The position numbers and the translations under genes are program-made. From Saccharopolyspora hirsuta (GTDB lineage: Bacteria; Actinomycetota; Actinomycetes; Mycobacteriales; Pseudonocardiaceae), in assembly GCF_008630535.1 (NCBI RefSeq), contig NZ_VWPH01000005.1:124001-188000 (forward strand): a DNA stretch of 64,000 bases. Reading direction: 5' to 3'. Shown piece after piece: positions 49,970-59,102 of this stretch. The notes under the pieces were generated by a model, which saw only the letters and a list, made by a program, of their open reading frames with translations, was not told the origin of the DNA and searched no databases. Numbering within the stretch: the stretch's first letter is position 1; every line of letters starts with the position of its first letter.

Positions 49970-51475
49970 GTGACCGAACTCCTGCTCACCGGAGCACACC
50001 TCGCCGACGGCACCACGACCCCGCTGCGCCCCGCCGACGTCCTCCTGCGCGACGACAGGATCGCCGCCGTCGACACCCCCGGCGCCTTCCCGCCCGACAT
50101 CCCCCGCCGCGACCTCACCGGCCTCGTCCTCGCCCCCGGCTTCATCGACGTCCACTCCCACGCCGACAACGCACCCCTGCTCCCCACCGACGACACCACC
50201 AAGATCCACCAGGGCATCACCACCGAGATCGTCGGCAACTGCGGCTTCAGCCTCGCCCCGCGCAGCCGCGACCACCACGACACCCTCGCCACCTTCCTGC
50301 AGCGCCTCTTCGCACCCCTGCAGCTCACCTGGACCGGCTTCCACGACCTGTTCGCCGCCACCGACGCCGCCGGTTACGTCACCAACTACTGCCCGCTGGT
50401 CGGCCACGGCACCCTCCGCATCGCCGCCACCGGCATGACCGACGCAGCCCCCGACGACGACGCCCGCCGCACCATGCGCACCGCCCTCGAGGAGGGCATG
50501 ACCGCCGGCGCCTTCGGCCTGTCCAGCGGCCTGATCTACCCACCCGCCGTCTTCGCCACCACCGACGAGCTCACCGACCTCGCCACCGTCCTCGGCGGCA
50601 GCGGCCACTACGTCACGCACATGCGCAACGAGGGCGACGCGCTGCTGGACTCCCTCGACGAAGCCCTGCGCATCGGCGCCGTCGCCGGACGAACCCACAT
50701 CTCCCACCTCAAGGTCACCGGCCGCCGCAACTGGGGCACCATGCGCACCGCCCTCGACCGGCTCGACCGCGCCCGCCAGCACGGCCAGACCGTCCACCAG
50801 GACGTCTACCCCTACACCGCGTCCTCCACGATGCTCACCGCCCTGCTGCCCAGCCACCTCCTCGTCGGCAGCCCCGAGGAGATCCTCGCCCGGCTCACCA
50901 GCCCGGCCACCCGCGACGAGATCGCCACCACCGCCAGCCACCGCCACGAAGGCCGCACCCTGGCCGAGATCGCCGAGGCCACCGGCGCCGAACCCGTCGA
51001 CGCCCTCATCGACGTCCTGGTCACCGAGCGGCTGCGCGCCGCGATGATCCACTTCAGCATGCACGAGGACGACCTCGAACTCGCCCTGGCCGACCCGCGC
51101 ACCGCCATCGGCTCCGACGGCCTGCCGCCCGGCACCGGCGGCCGACCGCACCCCCGCCTGACCAGCACCTTCCCCCGCGTCCTCGGCCGCTACACCCGCG
51201 ACCGCGAAGTGCTCACCCTGCCCGAGGCCGTGCACCGGATGACCTGGCTGCCCGCGCAGATCTTCGGCATCCCCGACCGCGGCCTGATCGCTCCCGGCAA
51301 GGTCGCCGACCTCGTCGCCTTCGACCCGCGAACGGTCCGCGACCGCGGCGACTACCAGGACCCGCTGCAGCAGCCCGCCGGGATCCCGTGGGTGTGCCAG
51401 GGCGGCCGCACCGTCGTCGAGGACGGCCGATACCTCGGCCCCCGCAGCGGAATCCGCCTCACCCCGCGAAGCTGA
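49970..51475 (+). CDS. N-acyl-D-amino-acid deacylase family amidohydrolase
   Basis: 501 residues of the D-aminoacylase/amidohydrolase superfamily. FIDVHSHADN (HxH metal motif), GITTEIVGNCGFSLAPRS with the bridging Cys, YVTHMRNEGD and HISHLKVTG provide further His ligands, and AIGSDGLPPG holds the catalytic Asp. It hydrolyses N-acyl-D-amino acids or related cyclic substrates. GTG 49970 has GGAGG nine bases upstream. Confidence 0.85.
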   Translation: MTELLLTGAHLADGTTTPLRPADVLLRDDRIAAVDTPGAFPPDIPRRDLTGLVLAPGFIDVHSHADNAPLLPTDDTTKIHQGITTEIVGNCGFSLAPRSRDHHDTLATFLQRLFAPLQLTWTGFHDLFAATDAAGYVTNYCPLVGHGTLRIAATGMTDAAPDDDARRTMRTALEEGMTAGAFGLSSGLIYPPAVFATTDELTDLATVLGGSGHYVTHMRNEGDALLDSLDEALRIGAVAGRTHISHLKVTGRRNWGTMRTALDRLDRARQHGQTVHQDVYPYTASSTMLTALLPSHLLVGSPEEILARLTSPATRDEIATTASHRHEGRTLAEIAEATGAEPVDALIDVLVTERLRAAMIHFSMHEDDLELALADPRTAIGSDGLPPGTGGRPHPRLTSTFPRVLGRYTRDREVLTLPEAVHRMTWLPAQIFGIPDRGLIAPGKVADLVAFDPRTVRDRGDYQDPLQQPAGIPWVCQGGRTVVEDGRYLGPRSGIRLTPRS

Positions 51476-51527
51476 TCGCCGTCGAGGCGATCTTTTCCGG
51501 TGTGTGCTGATGTGAGTTCGGGTTCGG

Positions 51528-51552
51528 GATTTAATTTCGATCAACACTGAAA
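51528..51552. repeat. Dispersed AT-rich element, copy 1
   Basis: GATTTAATTTCGATCAACAC plus TGAAA, identical over 25 bases to copy 2 at 58002-58026 and related to copy 3 at 60887-60910. It lies between the amidohydrolase stop and the 48-residue acidic gene. Confidence 0.7.
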
Positions 51553-51697
51553 TGATAGAGATCAGTATCGTTCCTGATCAACGTCGATCACCTGCTCGAC
51601 CGGGCGATTCCGATCAGCCCCTGAGCGGGTCGCGATGCGATCTCCAGTGCCGAGAAGCACCATCGGGCAATCACTTCCGCGTCGAAAGGAGCCGGGC

Positions 51698-51844
51698 ATG
51701 ACGCTCTCCGACCCCCTCACCGCCCACCAGCGCTACGACTCCTTCGACCCGGACCACGACGACCTCCACCTCCCCGCCCAGGACCGCACCGAGCCCGACC
51801 TCGACGATCTCGATGAGAGCCACCTGATCCGCGGCTACGACTGA
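51698..51844 (+). CDS. 48-residue acidic peptide
   Basis: The peptide is Asp/Glu-rich (the FDPDHDDLHLPAQDRTEPD stretch) and ends LIRGYD. It has an excellent GAAAGGAG Shine-Dalgarno six bases before ATG 51698, which supports it being translated. No family is recognised. It sits 91 bases before a DUF6194 gene with an inverted repeat between. A precursor peptide or a small regulator are possibilities, neither shown. Confidence 0.6.
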   Translation: MTLSDPLTAHQRYDSFDPDHDDLHLPAQDRTEPDLDDLDESHLIRGYD

Positions 51845-51913
51845 CGCGACAACCCCGATTTGAAGGTTTGACATCGGCAGGCCGGTGATCACGAGCAAAA
51901 GTCTCAAAGAGCA

Positions 51914-51933
51914 CTTCAACGATAAAGTTGAAG
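51914..51933. promoter_or_regulatory. CTTCAAC-N6-GTTGAAG dyad at the DUF6194 start
   Basis: 7-base arms around GATAAA, two bases before ATG 51936. TAAAGT inside it (51923-51928) is a -10-like box that would give a leaderless DUF6194 mRNA. It could also form a hairpin at the start codon. Confidence 0.5.
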
Positions 51934-51935
51934 GC

Positions 51936-52424
51936 ATGGACACCCGCGAGAACACCGGCCTGACCGAGGCCGACATCATCGAGCACACCCGCAACCTGCC
52001 CGGCGTCGTGGCGGAAACGGCCGACGAAGCCAGCGGCGCCCCGGAAATCGCCTGGGGCGACACGTTCTTCCACTACGACCCGGAAGGCCGCGACCCCGCC
52101 GACCGGCCGTTCCCGTTCGCCACGATCGTCACCAAGGACTACACCGGGTTCGACACCGCCTCGAACGTCGACCGCCCCGGCGTGTACCGCCTCAACATCA
52201 ACGTCGGCCGCACCGAGTTCCACCGGCTCGTCGGCCACACCCCCGCCGCGCACGCCACCCACCACGACGAGTTCGACTACACCACCCTGGACCAGGTCCT
52301 CCCCCACCCCACCTACGCGGCCCAGGGCTGGATCTCGATCCTCAACCCCGGACCGCGCACCGCCGACCAGGCCCTGGCCCTGATCACCCAGGCCCACGCC
52401 CGCGCGGCACAACGCCACCGCTGA
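51936..52424 (+). CDS. DUF6194 family protein
   Basis: 162 residues with PEIAWGDTFFHYDPEGRDPA and ATIVTKDYTGFDTASNVDRP, matching the DUF6194 family closely. No catalytic motif is known. ATG 51936 was chosen; an upstream in-frame GTG at 51885 would add 17 residues of different composition. Function unknown. Confidence 0.82.
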   Translation: MDTRENTGLTEADIIEHTRNLPGVVAETADEASGAPEIAWGDTFFHYDPEGRDPADRPFPFATIVTKDYTGFDTASNVDRPGVYRLNINVGRTEFHRLVGHTPAAHATHHDEFDYTTLDQVLPHPTYAAQGWISILNPGPRTADQALALITQAHARAAQRHR

Positions 52425-52467
52425 GCCGCTCCGCGGCTGGCCACCCCGGCCAGCCGCAACCCCGCGC

Positions 52468-53481
52468 TCACACCTCCCGCGCCAGCAGCTCCCGAAGCGC
52501 GCCATCGATGAACGCCGTGTCCACCGGATTCATCCCCGCACCCGCGAAGTGCCCCCACGCACCGGGGATCACCCGCAGCTCCGCCCCCGGAACGCGCGCG
52601 ACCTCCCACTCGTTGTCCTCCGGCGGGAAGTACAGGTCCTGCTGAGCGGGCATGATCACCGCCGCCGCCCGGATGCCCGCCAGCGCCTCCTCGATCCCGG
52701 CGCACCCCGGAGTCGCCCCGAGATCGGCGTTCTGCCAGGTCCACAACATCGCCAGCAGGTTGTTCGCATCCCGCCCGAGGAACAACGCCTCCCAGTACCC
52801 GACCAGGAAGTCCTCCAGGCTCCCGTAGTCCAGCTCGGACTCGAAGATCCGCTCCCGGTAGAACTGCTGGCTGAACCCCCACCCCGCGTACACCCGCGCC
52901 ATCGCCCGCAACCCCGTCGTGGGCTGGGTGTCGTACCAGCCGTCGCGCCACGCCGCATCAGCGGTCAGCGCGGCCTTGACCCCCTCCAGGAACACGATGT
53001 TGTGCACGCTGGTCTTCGCCGCACCGCAGAACGGCAGGATCCGCCGCACCACCTCCGGATGGCTCAGCGCCCACTGGTAGGTCTGCGCCGCCCCCATCGA
53101 CCACCCGGTCACCAGCTCCAGGCGCTCGATCCCCAAGTGCTCGGTGACCAGCCGGTGCTGCAACCGCACGTTGTCGTGCACCGTCACGCGCGGGAACCGC
53201 GCCCGGTCGTGCGGCGGCGGCGTGTTGCTCGGCGACGACGACAGACCGTTGCCCAGCATGTTCGGCACGATGATGAAGTACCGCGAGGGGTCCAGCGCCA
53301 TGCCCTCGCCGATCAGCCACTCGTTGTCGTAGTGCTGACCCGAGTACCAGGTCGGGTACACGATCGCGTTGGACCGGTCCGCGTTCAGCTCGCCGTAGGT
53401 CTGGTACGCCAGCTTCGCATCCCGCAGGGTGGCGCCGCCCTGCAGCCGGACATCGCCCAGCTCGAACACCTGGTAGTCCAT
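52468..53481 (-). CDS. Alpha/beta hydrolase of the homoserine acetyltransferase (MetX-like) family
   Basis: 337 residues. The nucleophile is in TGWSMGAAQTYQWALSHP, the acid in the QQDLYFP segment and the His in WGHFAGAGMNP. It matches MetX-like proteins but lacks MetX gene context and may be an esterase or acyltransferase on another substrate. ATG 53481 has GGAGGG five bases upstream. Confidence 0.82.
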   Translation of the reverse strand: MDYQVFELGDVRLQGGATLRDAKLAYQTYGELNADRSNAIVYPTWYSGQHYDNEWLIGEGMALDPSRYFIIVPNMLGNGLSSSPSNTPPPHDRARFPRVTVHDNVRLQHRLVTEHLGIERLELVTGWSMGAAQTYQWALSHPEVVRRILPFCGAAKTSVHNIVFLEGVKAALTADAAWRDGWYDTQPTTGLRAMARVYAGWGFSQQFYRERIFESELDYGSLEDFLVGYWEALFLGRDANNLLAMLWTWQNADLGATPGCAGIEEALAGIRAAAVIMPAQQDLYFPPEDNEWEVARVPGAELRVIPGAWGHFAGAGMNPVDTAFIDGALRELLAREV

Positions 53482-53599
53482 CGCAGCCCTCCGACCCCCG
53501 CGGTGCTCGCGGGAACGACCCGTCCGCCACCTCGACCAGTCTGGGCCGGACCGGGCGCGTGCACCACCGCCGAACACCGGCGGCGGTGCACGCCGGGCC

Positions 53600-55762
53600 C
53601 TACTCCACCAGCAGGTCCTCGATGGTGATCGGGATGTGGCGGACCCGGATCCCCGTGGCGTTGTAGACCGCGTTGGCCACCGCCGCCGCCACGCCGACCG
53701 TGCCGATCTCGCCCAGCCCCTTCGACCCGACGGCGTTGTGCAGCGTGTCCGGGTACTGGACGAACTCGACCTCGGCCTCGGGGATGTCGGCGTTCACCGG
53801 CACCAGGTAACCGGCGAAGTCACCGTTGGCCAGCCGACCGCTCCCCTCGATCTCCAACGCCTCGTGCAGCGCCGCCGACACACCCCAGATCATCCCGCCG
53901 AGCGCCTGGCTGCGCGCCGCCTTCTCGTTGATGATCCGCCCGCAGTCGAACACGCCGAGCATCCGCGACAACCGCGTCTCGCGCGTCCACTTGTGCACCC
54001 GCACCTCGCAGAACTGCGCCCCGAACGAGCTGAACGAGTGCTTCGTCAGCTCCTCGCCCGGCGCCGACGAACCGGTCGCCGACAACGACTCGCGGTTCAC
54101 CGCCCGCAGCAGCTCGCCGAAGCTCAACGCGCGACCGTCCTCGGCCAGCACCCGACCGTCCTCGTAGGACACCTCCGCCCCCTCGAACGGCGCGCCCGGC
54201 GCCGACGCCAGGGCCAGCAGCGCATCGATCACCTCGGTGGCGGCGACCATCACCGCCGAACCCGCGCTCGCGGTGGCGGTCGAACCGCCGGACATCCCGC
54301 CCGGCGGGAACGCCGAATCGCCCAGCCGCGGCGTGATCCGCTCCACCGGAACGGCCAGCGACTCCGCCCCCACCAGGGCCAGCACCGTGAGCAGACCGGT
54401 ACCCGGGTCCGCACCGCTGGTCGAGATCACCGCCGTCTCATTCGCCCGCAAGGTGATCTCGACGGTGGCCGGGAACCGCAGCGCGGGGAACATCGCCGTG
54501 GCCACCCCCATGCCCACCAGCCAGTCCCCGTCCTCGCGACCGCGCGGCGAGCGCTGCGCCCACCCGAACCGCTCCGCACCGATCTGGAAGCACTCATCGA
54601 GGTGCTTGCTGGACCACTGCAGGTCCTTGCCCGGCGGCGCGATCGAGCTGTTCCGCCGCCGCAGCTCGATCGGATCCACACCCAGCTCCACCGCCAGCTC
54701 GTCGATCGCGCTCTCCAGCGCGAACGACCCCGGCGCCTCCCCCGGCGCCCGCATGAACGTGGTCGGCGGGATGTGCAGCGGCACGATCTTCTGGCTGACC
54801 GCCAGGTTCTGCGTCGCGTACCACTCCCGCGACGTGCCGTGCGAGGTCGGCTCCACGAACGAGCGGTCCGCCGCGGTGCTGCACCACGAGTCGTGCCGCA
54901 ACGCGATCAGCGTGCCGTCCTCGGCCGCACCCAAGGCGATCTTCTGCACCGTCGCGGCGCGACCGGCCGTCGCGGTGAACACCTGCTCCCGGGTCAGCGC
55001 CGCCTTCACCGGCCGCCCGAGCACCCTCGCCGCCGCAGCAGCCAAGTACGCCGGGGCCGAAGTGCGCCCCTTGCCGCCGAAAGCCCCGCCCACGAACGGG
55101 TTCAGCGCGCGCACCGACGTGATGTCCACGCCCAGCGCGCTGGCCAGCTCGGCGGCCTGCAGGTCCGAGCCCTGGTTCCCGCTGTAGACGGTCAGCGTGC
55201 CGTCCTCCCACACCGCCACCGCCGAGTGCGGCTCCATCGCGGCGTGGTTCTGCGTCGCGGTGCGGTACGTCGCCTCCACCACCACGCTGCTGGCCGCGAA
55301 GGCGTCCTCGATGGACTCCACGCCCTCCGCCAGCACCTCGACGTCCTCGGTGCCGGGCGCGTCCTCGGCCGTCGCCAGCCCCTCCTCCAACGACGTCGAC
55401 GCCGGACGCTCCCGGTAGGTGACCCCGACCAGCATCGCCGCGTCCCGCGCCCGCTCGAAGGTCTCGGCCACCACGAAACCGATCGGCTGGCCGTAGTAGG
55501 TGACCTCCCGGTCCTGCAGCGGAACCCAGGACTCGCCGAACAGCGGCGACTGCGGCCTGTTCAGCTCCAGCGGCTCGAACGGCGTGTAGACCCCGAGCAC
55601 CCCGGGAGCGCTCTCGGCCGCCGCGACGTCCATCGACTCGATCTCGCCGTGCGCGATGGTGCTGAGCACGAGATACCCGTAGGCCGTGCCCGGGAAGTTG
55701 TGGTCCGCCCCGTACTTGGCCTGCCCGGTGACTTTCAGCGGACCGTCCAACCGGCTGGTCAC
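53600..55762 (-). CDS. Molybdenum aldehyde oxidoreductase, large (Moco) subunit, PaoC-like
   Basis: 720 residues of the xanthine dehydrogenase/aldehyde oxidase family. GGAFGGKG, RAPGEAPGSFALES and GSKGLGEIG (catalytic Glu) contact the molybdopterin cofactor. It oxidises aldehydes to acids using the FeS and FAD subunits. GTG 55762 overlaps the FAD gene stop by four bases (GTGA). It is last in the three-gene operon 57160-53600. Confidence 0.9.
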   Translation of the reverse strand: MTSRLDGPLKVTGQAKYGADHNFPGTAYGYLVLSTIAHGEIESMDVAAAESAPGVLGVYTPFEPLELNRPQSPLFGESWVPLQDREVTYYGQPIGFVVAETFERARDAAMLVGVTYRERPASTSLEEGLATAEDAPGTEDVEVLAEGVESIEDAFAASSVVVEATYRTATQNHAAMEPHSAVAVWEDGTLTVYSGNQGSDLQAAELASALGVDITSVRALNPFVGGAFGGKGRTSAPAYLAAAAARVLGRPVKAALTREQVFTATAGRAATVQKIALGAAEDGTLIALRHDSWCSTAADRSFVEPTSHGTSREWYATQNLAVSQKIVPLHIPPTTFMRAPGEAPGSFALESAIDELAVELGVDPIELRRRNSSIAPPGKDLQWSSKHLDECFQIGAERFGWAQRSPRGREDGDWLVGMGVATAMFPALRFPATVEITLRANETAVISTSGADPGTGLLTVLALVGAESLAVPVERITPRLGDSAFPPGGMSGGSTATASAGSAVMVAATEVIDALLALASAPGAPFEGAEVSYEDGRVLAEDGRALSFGELLRAVNRESLSATGSSAPGEELTKHSFSSFGAQFCEVRVHKWTRETRLSRMLGVFDCGRIINEKAARSQALGGMIWGVSAALHEALEIEGSGRLANGDFAGYLVPVNADIPEAEVEFVQYPDTLHNAVGSKGLGEIGTVGVAAAVANAVYNATGIRVRHIPITIEDLLVE

Positions 55763-56721
55763 AGGCTGCTCCCTTCGGTCAGTTCGAGCAGTGCGCGGAC
55801 CACCGTCCGCTTCAGCAGCGGCACCTTGAAACCGTTGCCGGACAACGGCCGGGCCCCCTCCGCCGCCACCGACGCCGCGTCCTCGAAGGACGCCTGCGCC
55901 ACCGGCGCGCCGCGCAGGGCCTCCTCGACCGCGGGCAGCCGCCACGGCACCGTCGCCACCCCGCCGACCGCCACCCGCGCGTCGACGATGCGGGAATCCC
56001 GCACGTCCAGCGCCACTGCGGCCGAGCACAGCGCGAACTCGTAGGACTGCCGGTCCCGCACCTTGACGTAGGTGGAGCGCGACGCCCAGTCCAACCGGGG
56101 CACCACGACCTCGCTGATCAGCTCACCGGGGCGCAGGTCGGTCTCGACCTCGGGGGTGTCCCCCGGAACCCGGTAGAAATCGGCCAACCGGACCACGCGG
56201 CTGCCCCCGGAGCTGACCAGCCGCACCTCCGCGTCGAGCGCGACCAGCGCCACCGCCAGATCGCTGGCGTGCGTCGCCGCGCACGAATCGCTGGTGCCCA
56301 GCACGGCGTGCATCCGGTTCGCCCCGGACAGCGCCGGGCATCCGCTCCCCGGATCCCGGCGGTTGCACGGCATCGCGACGTCCCGGAAGTACGAGCACCG
56401 GGTCCGCTGCATCAGGTTCCCGCCGATGCTCGCCATGTTCCGCAACTGCTGGGAAGCGCTCAGCAGCAGCGCCCTGGAGATCGCCGGGTACACCCCGGGG
56501 TGCGCCGCGACGTCGCTCATCCGCTCCAGCGCACCGATCCGCAGCCCGTCGCCGGTGTCGATGCCGCGCAACGGCAGCCCGTTGATGTCCACGACCTGCG
56601 CCGGGGTGAGGACGTCGAGCTTCATCAGGTCGACGAGGGTGGTCCCGCCCGCCAGGAACGCACCCGGTTCGGCCAGCGCCGCTTCGACGGTCGGCGGCGC
56701 GGTCAGCTCAAAGGGACGCAT
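55759..56721 (-). CDS. Molybdenum aldehyde oxidoreductase, FAD/4Fe-4S subunit, PaoB-like
   Basis: 320 residues. FAD binding segments are [18 protein letters not shown] and [18 protein letters not shown]. The Cys loop ([23 protein letters not shown]) is the extra 4Fe-4S site of PaoB/YagS that ordinary xanthine dehydrogenases lack. That is why I call the enzyme PaoABC-like. ATG 56721 overlaps the 2Fe-2S gene by 14 bases. Confidence 0.9.
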   Translation of the reverse strand: MRPFELTAPPTVEAALAEPGAFLAGGTTLVDLMKLDVLTPAQVVDINGLPLRGIDTGDGLRIGALERMSDVAAHPGVYPAISRALLLSASQQLRNMASIGGNLMQRTRCSYFRDVAMPCNRRDPGSGCPALSGANRMHAVLGTSDSCAATHASDLAVALVALDAEVRLVSSGGSRVVRLADFYRVPGDTPEVETDLRPGELISEVVVPRLDWASRSTYVKVRDRQSYEFALCSAAVALDVRDSRIVDARVAVGGVATVPWRLPAVEEALRGAPVAQASFEDAASVAAEGARPLSGNGFKVPLLKRTVVRALLELTEGSSL

Positions 56722-57160
56722 CGGATCGCCTCGCTCGTTCAACCGCCGCAACGATGTTCGGGTAGGCCGCGCAGCGGCAGAGGTTGCCGGACATGAACTC
56801 GCGGACGTCCTCGACGTCCTGCTCGACCGCCGCGACGGCCGACATGATCTGCCCGGAGGTGCAGAACCCGCACTGCAGGGCGTCCTGGTCGACGAACGCC
56901 TGCTGGACCGGGTGCAGCTGCCCCTCCTCGGCCAAGCCTTCCACGGTCGTCACCGGCTGCTTCACGGTGGCGGCCAGGGTCAGGCACGAGAGCACGGGTC
57001 GGCCGCCGACGTGCACGGTGCAGGCACCGCACTGGCCGCGGTCGCAGCCCTTCTTCGGTCCGGTCACGCCGAGCTGCTCCCGGAGCGCGTCCAGGAGCGT
57101 CACGCCGGGATCGACGCTGAGCCGCTCGGTCGTGCCGTTGATGTCGATTGAGATGTCCAC
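56708..57160 (-). CDS. Molybdenum aldehyde oxidoreductase, 2Fe-2S subunit, PaoA-like
   Basis: 150 residues. The plant-type 2Fe-2S motif is [21 protein letters not shown] without its last residues, written here as [12 protein letters not shown] and VLSC. The second cluster motif is CGFCTSGQ with CRCAAY. Both clusters are complete. PaoA normally has a Tat signal; none is seen here, so the enzyme is probably cytosolic. GTG 57160 has AAAGGG upstream. It is first in the operon. Confidence 0.92.
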   Translation of the reverse strand: MDISIDINGTTERLSVDPGVTLLDALREQLGVTGPKKGCDRGQCGACTVHVGGRPVLSCLTLAATVKQPVTTVEGLAEEGQLHPVQQAFVDQDALQCGFCTSGQIMSAVAAVEQDVEDVREFMSGNLCRCAAYPNIVAAVERARRSDASL

Positions 57161-57272
57161 TGGGTCCCTTTCCCGCGGACCGACCCCAGGACGGCCGCGG
57201 TGGCGTGGATGATCGTGGTGGGAGTGATGTGGAGACCGGGGCCGGAACCGGTCCGGCCGCGCAACCGACGCT

Positions 57273-57290
57273 AGCGGATACTTATCCGCT
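57273..57290. promoter_or_regulatory. TetR operator of the aldehyde oxidoreductase operon
   Basis: AGCGGATA-CT-TATCCGCT is a perfect 18-base dyad between the operon start (57160) and the TetR start (57380), the place for a repressor controlling both promoters. Confidence 0.7.
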
Positions 57291-57379
57291 TCGCAAACGT
57301 CCACCTGTCCGCAGCTTGCCGCACTCCGCGCGGACCGTGCACTACATTTCAGGCAGCAGGCGGCCAACGTGGAGGGACG

Positions 57380-57958
57380 ATGACGACGGGCTCGGTCAGC
57401 CCCCGGCGCGCGGACACCCGCCGCAACCACGAGCGCATCCTCGCCGCGGCGGCGAACGCGCTGGCCACCTCCGGCGAGATCTCGTTCAACGCCATCGCCA
57501 AGCAGGCCGGTGTCGGGGTCGGCACGGTGTACCGGCACTTCGCCAACCCGGAAGCGCTCGTCATCGCCGTCTACCGGCGCGAGCTGCAGCACCTGGTCGA
57601 CGTCGTGCCGGACCTGCTCGCCCGGCACCCCCCGGAGCAGGCCTTCCGCACCTGGATCACCGAGCACCTGGTCCGCTACATGATGACCAAGCGCGGCCTG
57701 GCCAAAGCGCTCGGCGCCGCCATCTCCTCGCACAGCGAGATGCTGACGAAGGCGCACGAAGCGATGCGCGGCGCGCTCAGCGCCCTGCTGGAGGCCAACG
57801 TCGAGGCGGGCACCGTCCGCCGCGACCTGGAGCCGGAGACGGTCCTGCGCGCCCTGGGCGGACTGCTCTACCTCGACCCCAGCTGCGACTGGCACAGCCC
57901 CACCGCGAAGCTGATCGACCTGCTGTGGTGGGGCATGACCCCGTCCACCTCTGGCTGA
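57380..57958 (+). CDS. TetR/AcrR family regulator of the aldehyde oxidoreductase
   Basis: 192 residues. The HTH is [20 protein letters not shown], with a C-terminal ligand domain. It is divergent from the PaoABC-like operon and has the operator dyad at 57273-57290 between. ATG 57380 has GGAGGG four bases upstream. It likely represses the operon until an aldehyde or related ligand binds. Confidence 0.9.
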   Translation: MTTGSVSPRRADTRRNHERILAAAANALATSGEISFNAIAKQAGVGVGTVYRHFANPEALVIAVYRRELQHLVDVVPDLLARHPPEQAFRTWITEHLVRYMMTKRGLAKALGAAISSHSEMLTKAHEAMRGALSALLEANVEAGTVRRDLEPETVLRALGGLLYLDPSCDWHSPTAKLIDLLWWGMTPSTSG

Positions 57959-58001
57959 CCCTCGCCCCTTCCTGGCTTTTCGTGCTGTTCTTCGGTGGTG
58001 A

Positions 58002-58026
58002 GATTTAATTTCGATCAACACTGAAA
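58002..58026. repeat. Dispersed AT-rich element, copy 2
   Basis: Same 25 bases as copy 1 at 51528-51552. It lies between the TetR stop (57958) and the LLM oxidoreductase start (58111). Confidence 0.7.
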
Positions 58027-58110
58027 CGAAAGACGCAACAAAACTCAATGCGCGGTTCGCTCTGCGGATAACCGGTGGCAGGCGCTGTCCGCTTGCGCCA
58101 GCGTGATCCC

Positions 58111-59061
58111 ATGCCCGAATTCCGCTTCGCCTACAACATCTTCAGCCTGGACTCCCCCGAGACCTTCGCCGCGACCTGCCGCCGCGCCGAGCAGCACGGG
58201 TACGACACCGTGTTCGCCGGGGACCACCTCGGCATCGCCTCCCCCTTCCCCACGCTCGTCGCCGCGGCGCAGGCGACGGAACGGCTCGCGGTCGGCACCC
58301 TGGTGCTCAACGCGCCCTTCTGGAACCCCGCGCTGCTGGCCCGCGAGATCGCCACCACCGACCTGCTCACCGGCGGGCGGCTGGAGGTCGGGCTCGGCGC
58401 GGGGCACATGAAGTGGGAGTTCGACGCGGCAGGCATCCCGTGGCAGCCGTTCGGCGAGCGCGCCGACCAGCTCGAATCGCTGATCGCCGAGCTGACCGAG
58501 CTGTTCGCCGCCGACGGCTACGAGCAGCAGGCCGCGCTCCGGGAGAACTTCGGCATCCCCGCGCTGCGACCGGTCCAGCGCACCGGTTTCGGCGGCTACG
58601 GGCCACCGCTGATCGTCGGCGGCACCGGCGACCGCATCCTGCGGATCGCCGCGCGCACCGCCGACGTCATCGGCATCGCCGGCGCCTTCCAGGTCCCCGG
58701 GCAACCGCCCGGCACGCTGCGCCTCGCCACCGCCGCCGAGACCGCCGAACGGGTGCGCTTCGCCCGCGAGCACGCCAGTGACCGCGCCGACCAGGTGCGG
58801 TGGCAGGCGCTGTCCCAGGCCGTCGTGGTCACCGACGACCGCCGCGCCGCGGCCGAGGAGTTCCTGGCCAGGTCCGGGCAGACCATGACCGTCGACGAAC
58901 TGCTCGACACGCCGTTCGTCTTCATCGGCACGGTCGAGCAGATGGCCGAGCAGATCTTGGCCAACCACGACCGCTACGGCTTCACCTACTACGCGGTCCA
59001 CGGCCCCTACATGGACGCCTTCGCCCCGGTGATCGAACGCGTCCGCGCCCTGAGCGGGTAG
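58111..59061 (+). CDS. LLM class F420-dependent oxidoreductase
   Basis: 316 residues of the luciferase-like fold. Typical segments are [31 protein letters not shown] and [20 protein letters not shown]. The pattern follows the TIGR03621-type F420 oxidoreductases. No Shine-Dalgarno is seen before ATG 58111. Copy 2 of the dispersed AT-rich element lies 85 bases upstream and may regulate it. Confidence 0.85.
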   Translation: MPEFRFAYNIFSLDSPETFAATCRRAEQHGYDTVFAGDHLGIASPFPTLVAAAQATERLAVGTLVLNAPFWNPALLAREIATTDLLTGGRLEVGLGAGHMKWEFDAAGIPWQPFGERADQLESLIAELTELFAADGYEQQAALRENFGIPALRPVQRTGFGGYGPPLIVGGTGDRILRIAARTADVIGIAGAFQVPGQPPGTLRLATAAETAERVRFAREHASDRADQVRWQALSQAVVVTDDRRAAAEEFLARSGQTMTVDELLDTPFVFIGTVEQMAEQILANHDRYGFTYYAVHGPYMDAFAPVIERVRALSG

Positions 59062-59102
59062 GCCGACACCCGCACCGGGTCCTTGATCTAGTGTCCGGTG
59101 GT

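Noticed and set aside
53636-56044. 802-codon open frame on the plus strand
   Set aside because: It is antisense to the molybdenum and FAD subunits and is Arg/Gln/Pro-rich with no domain.
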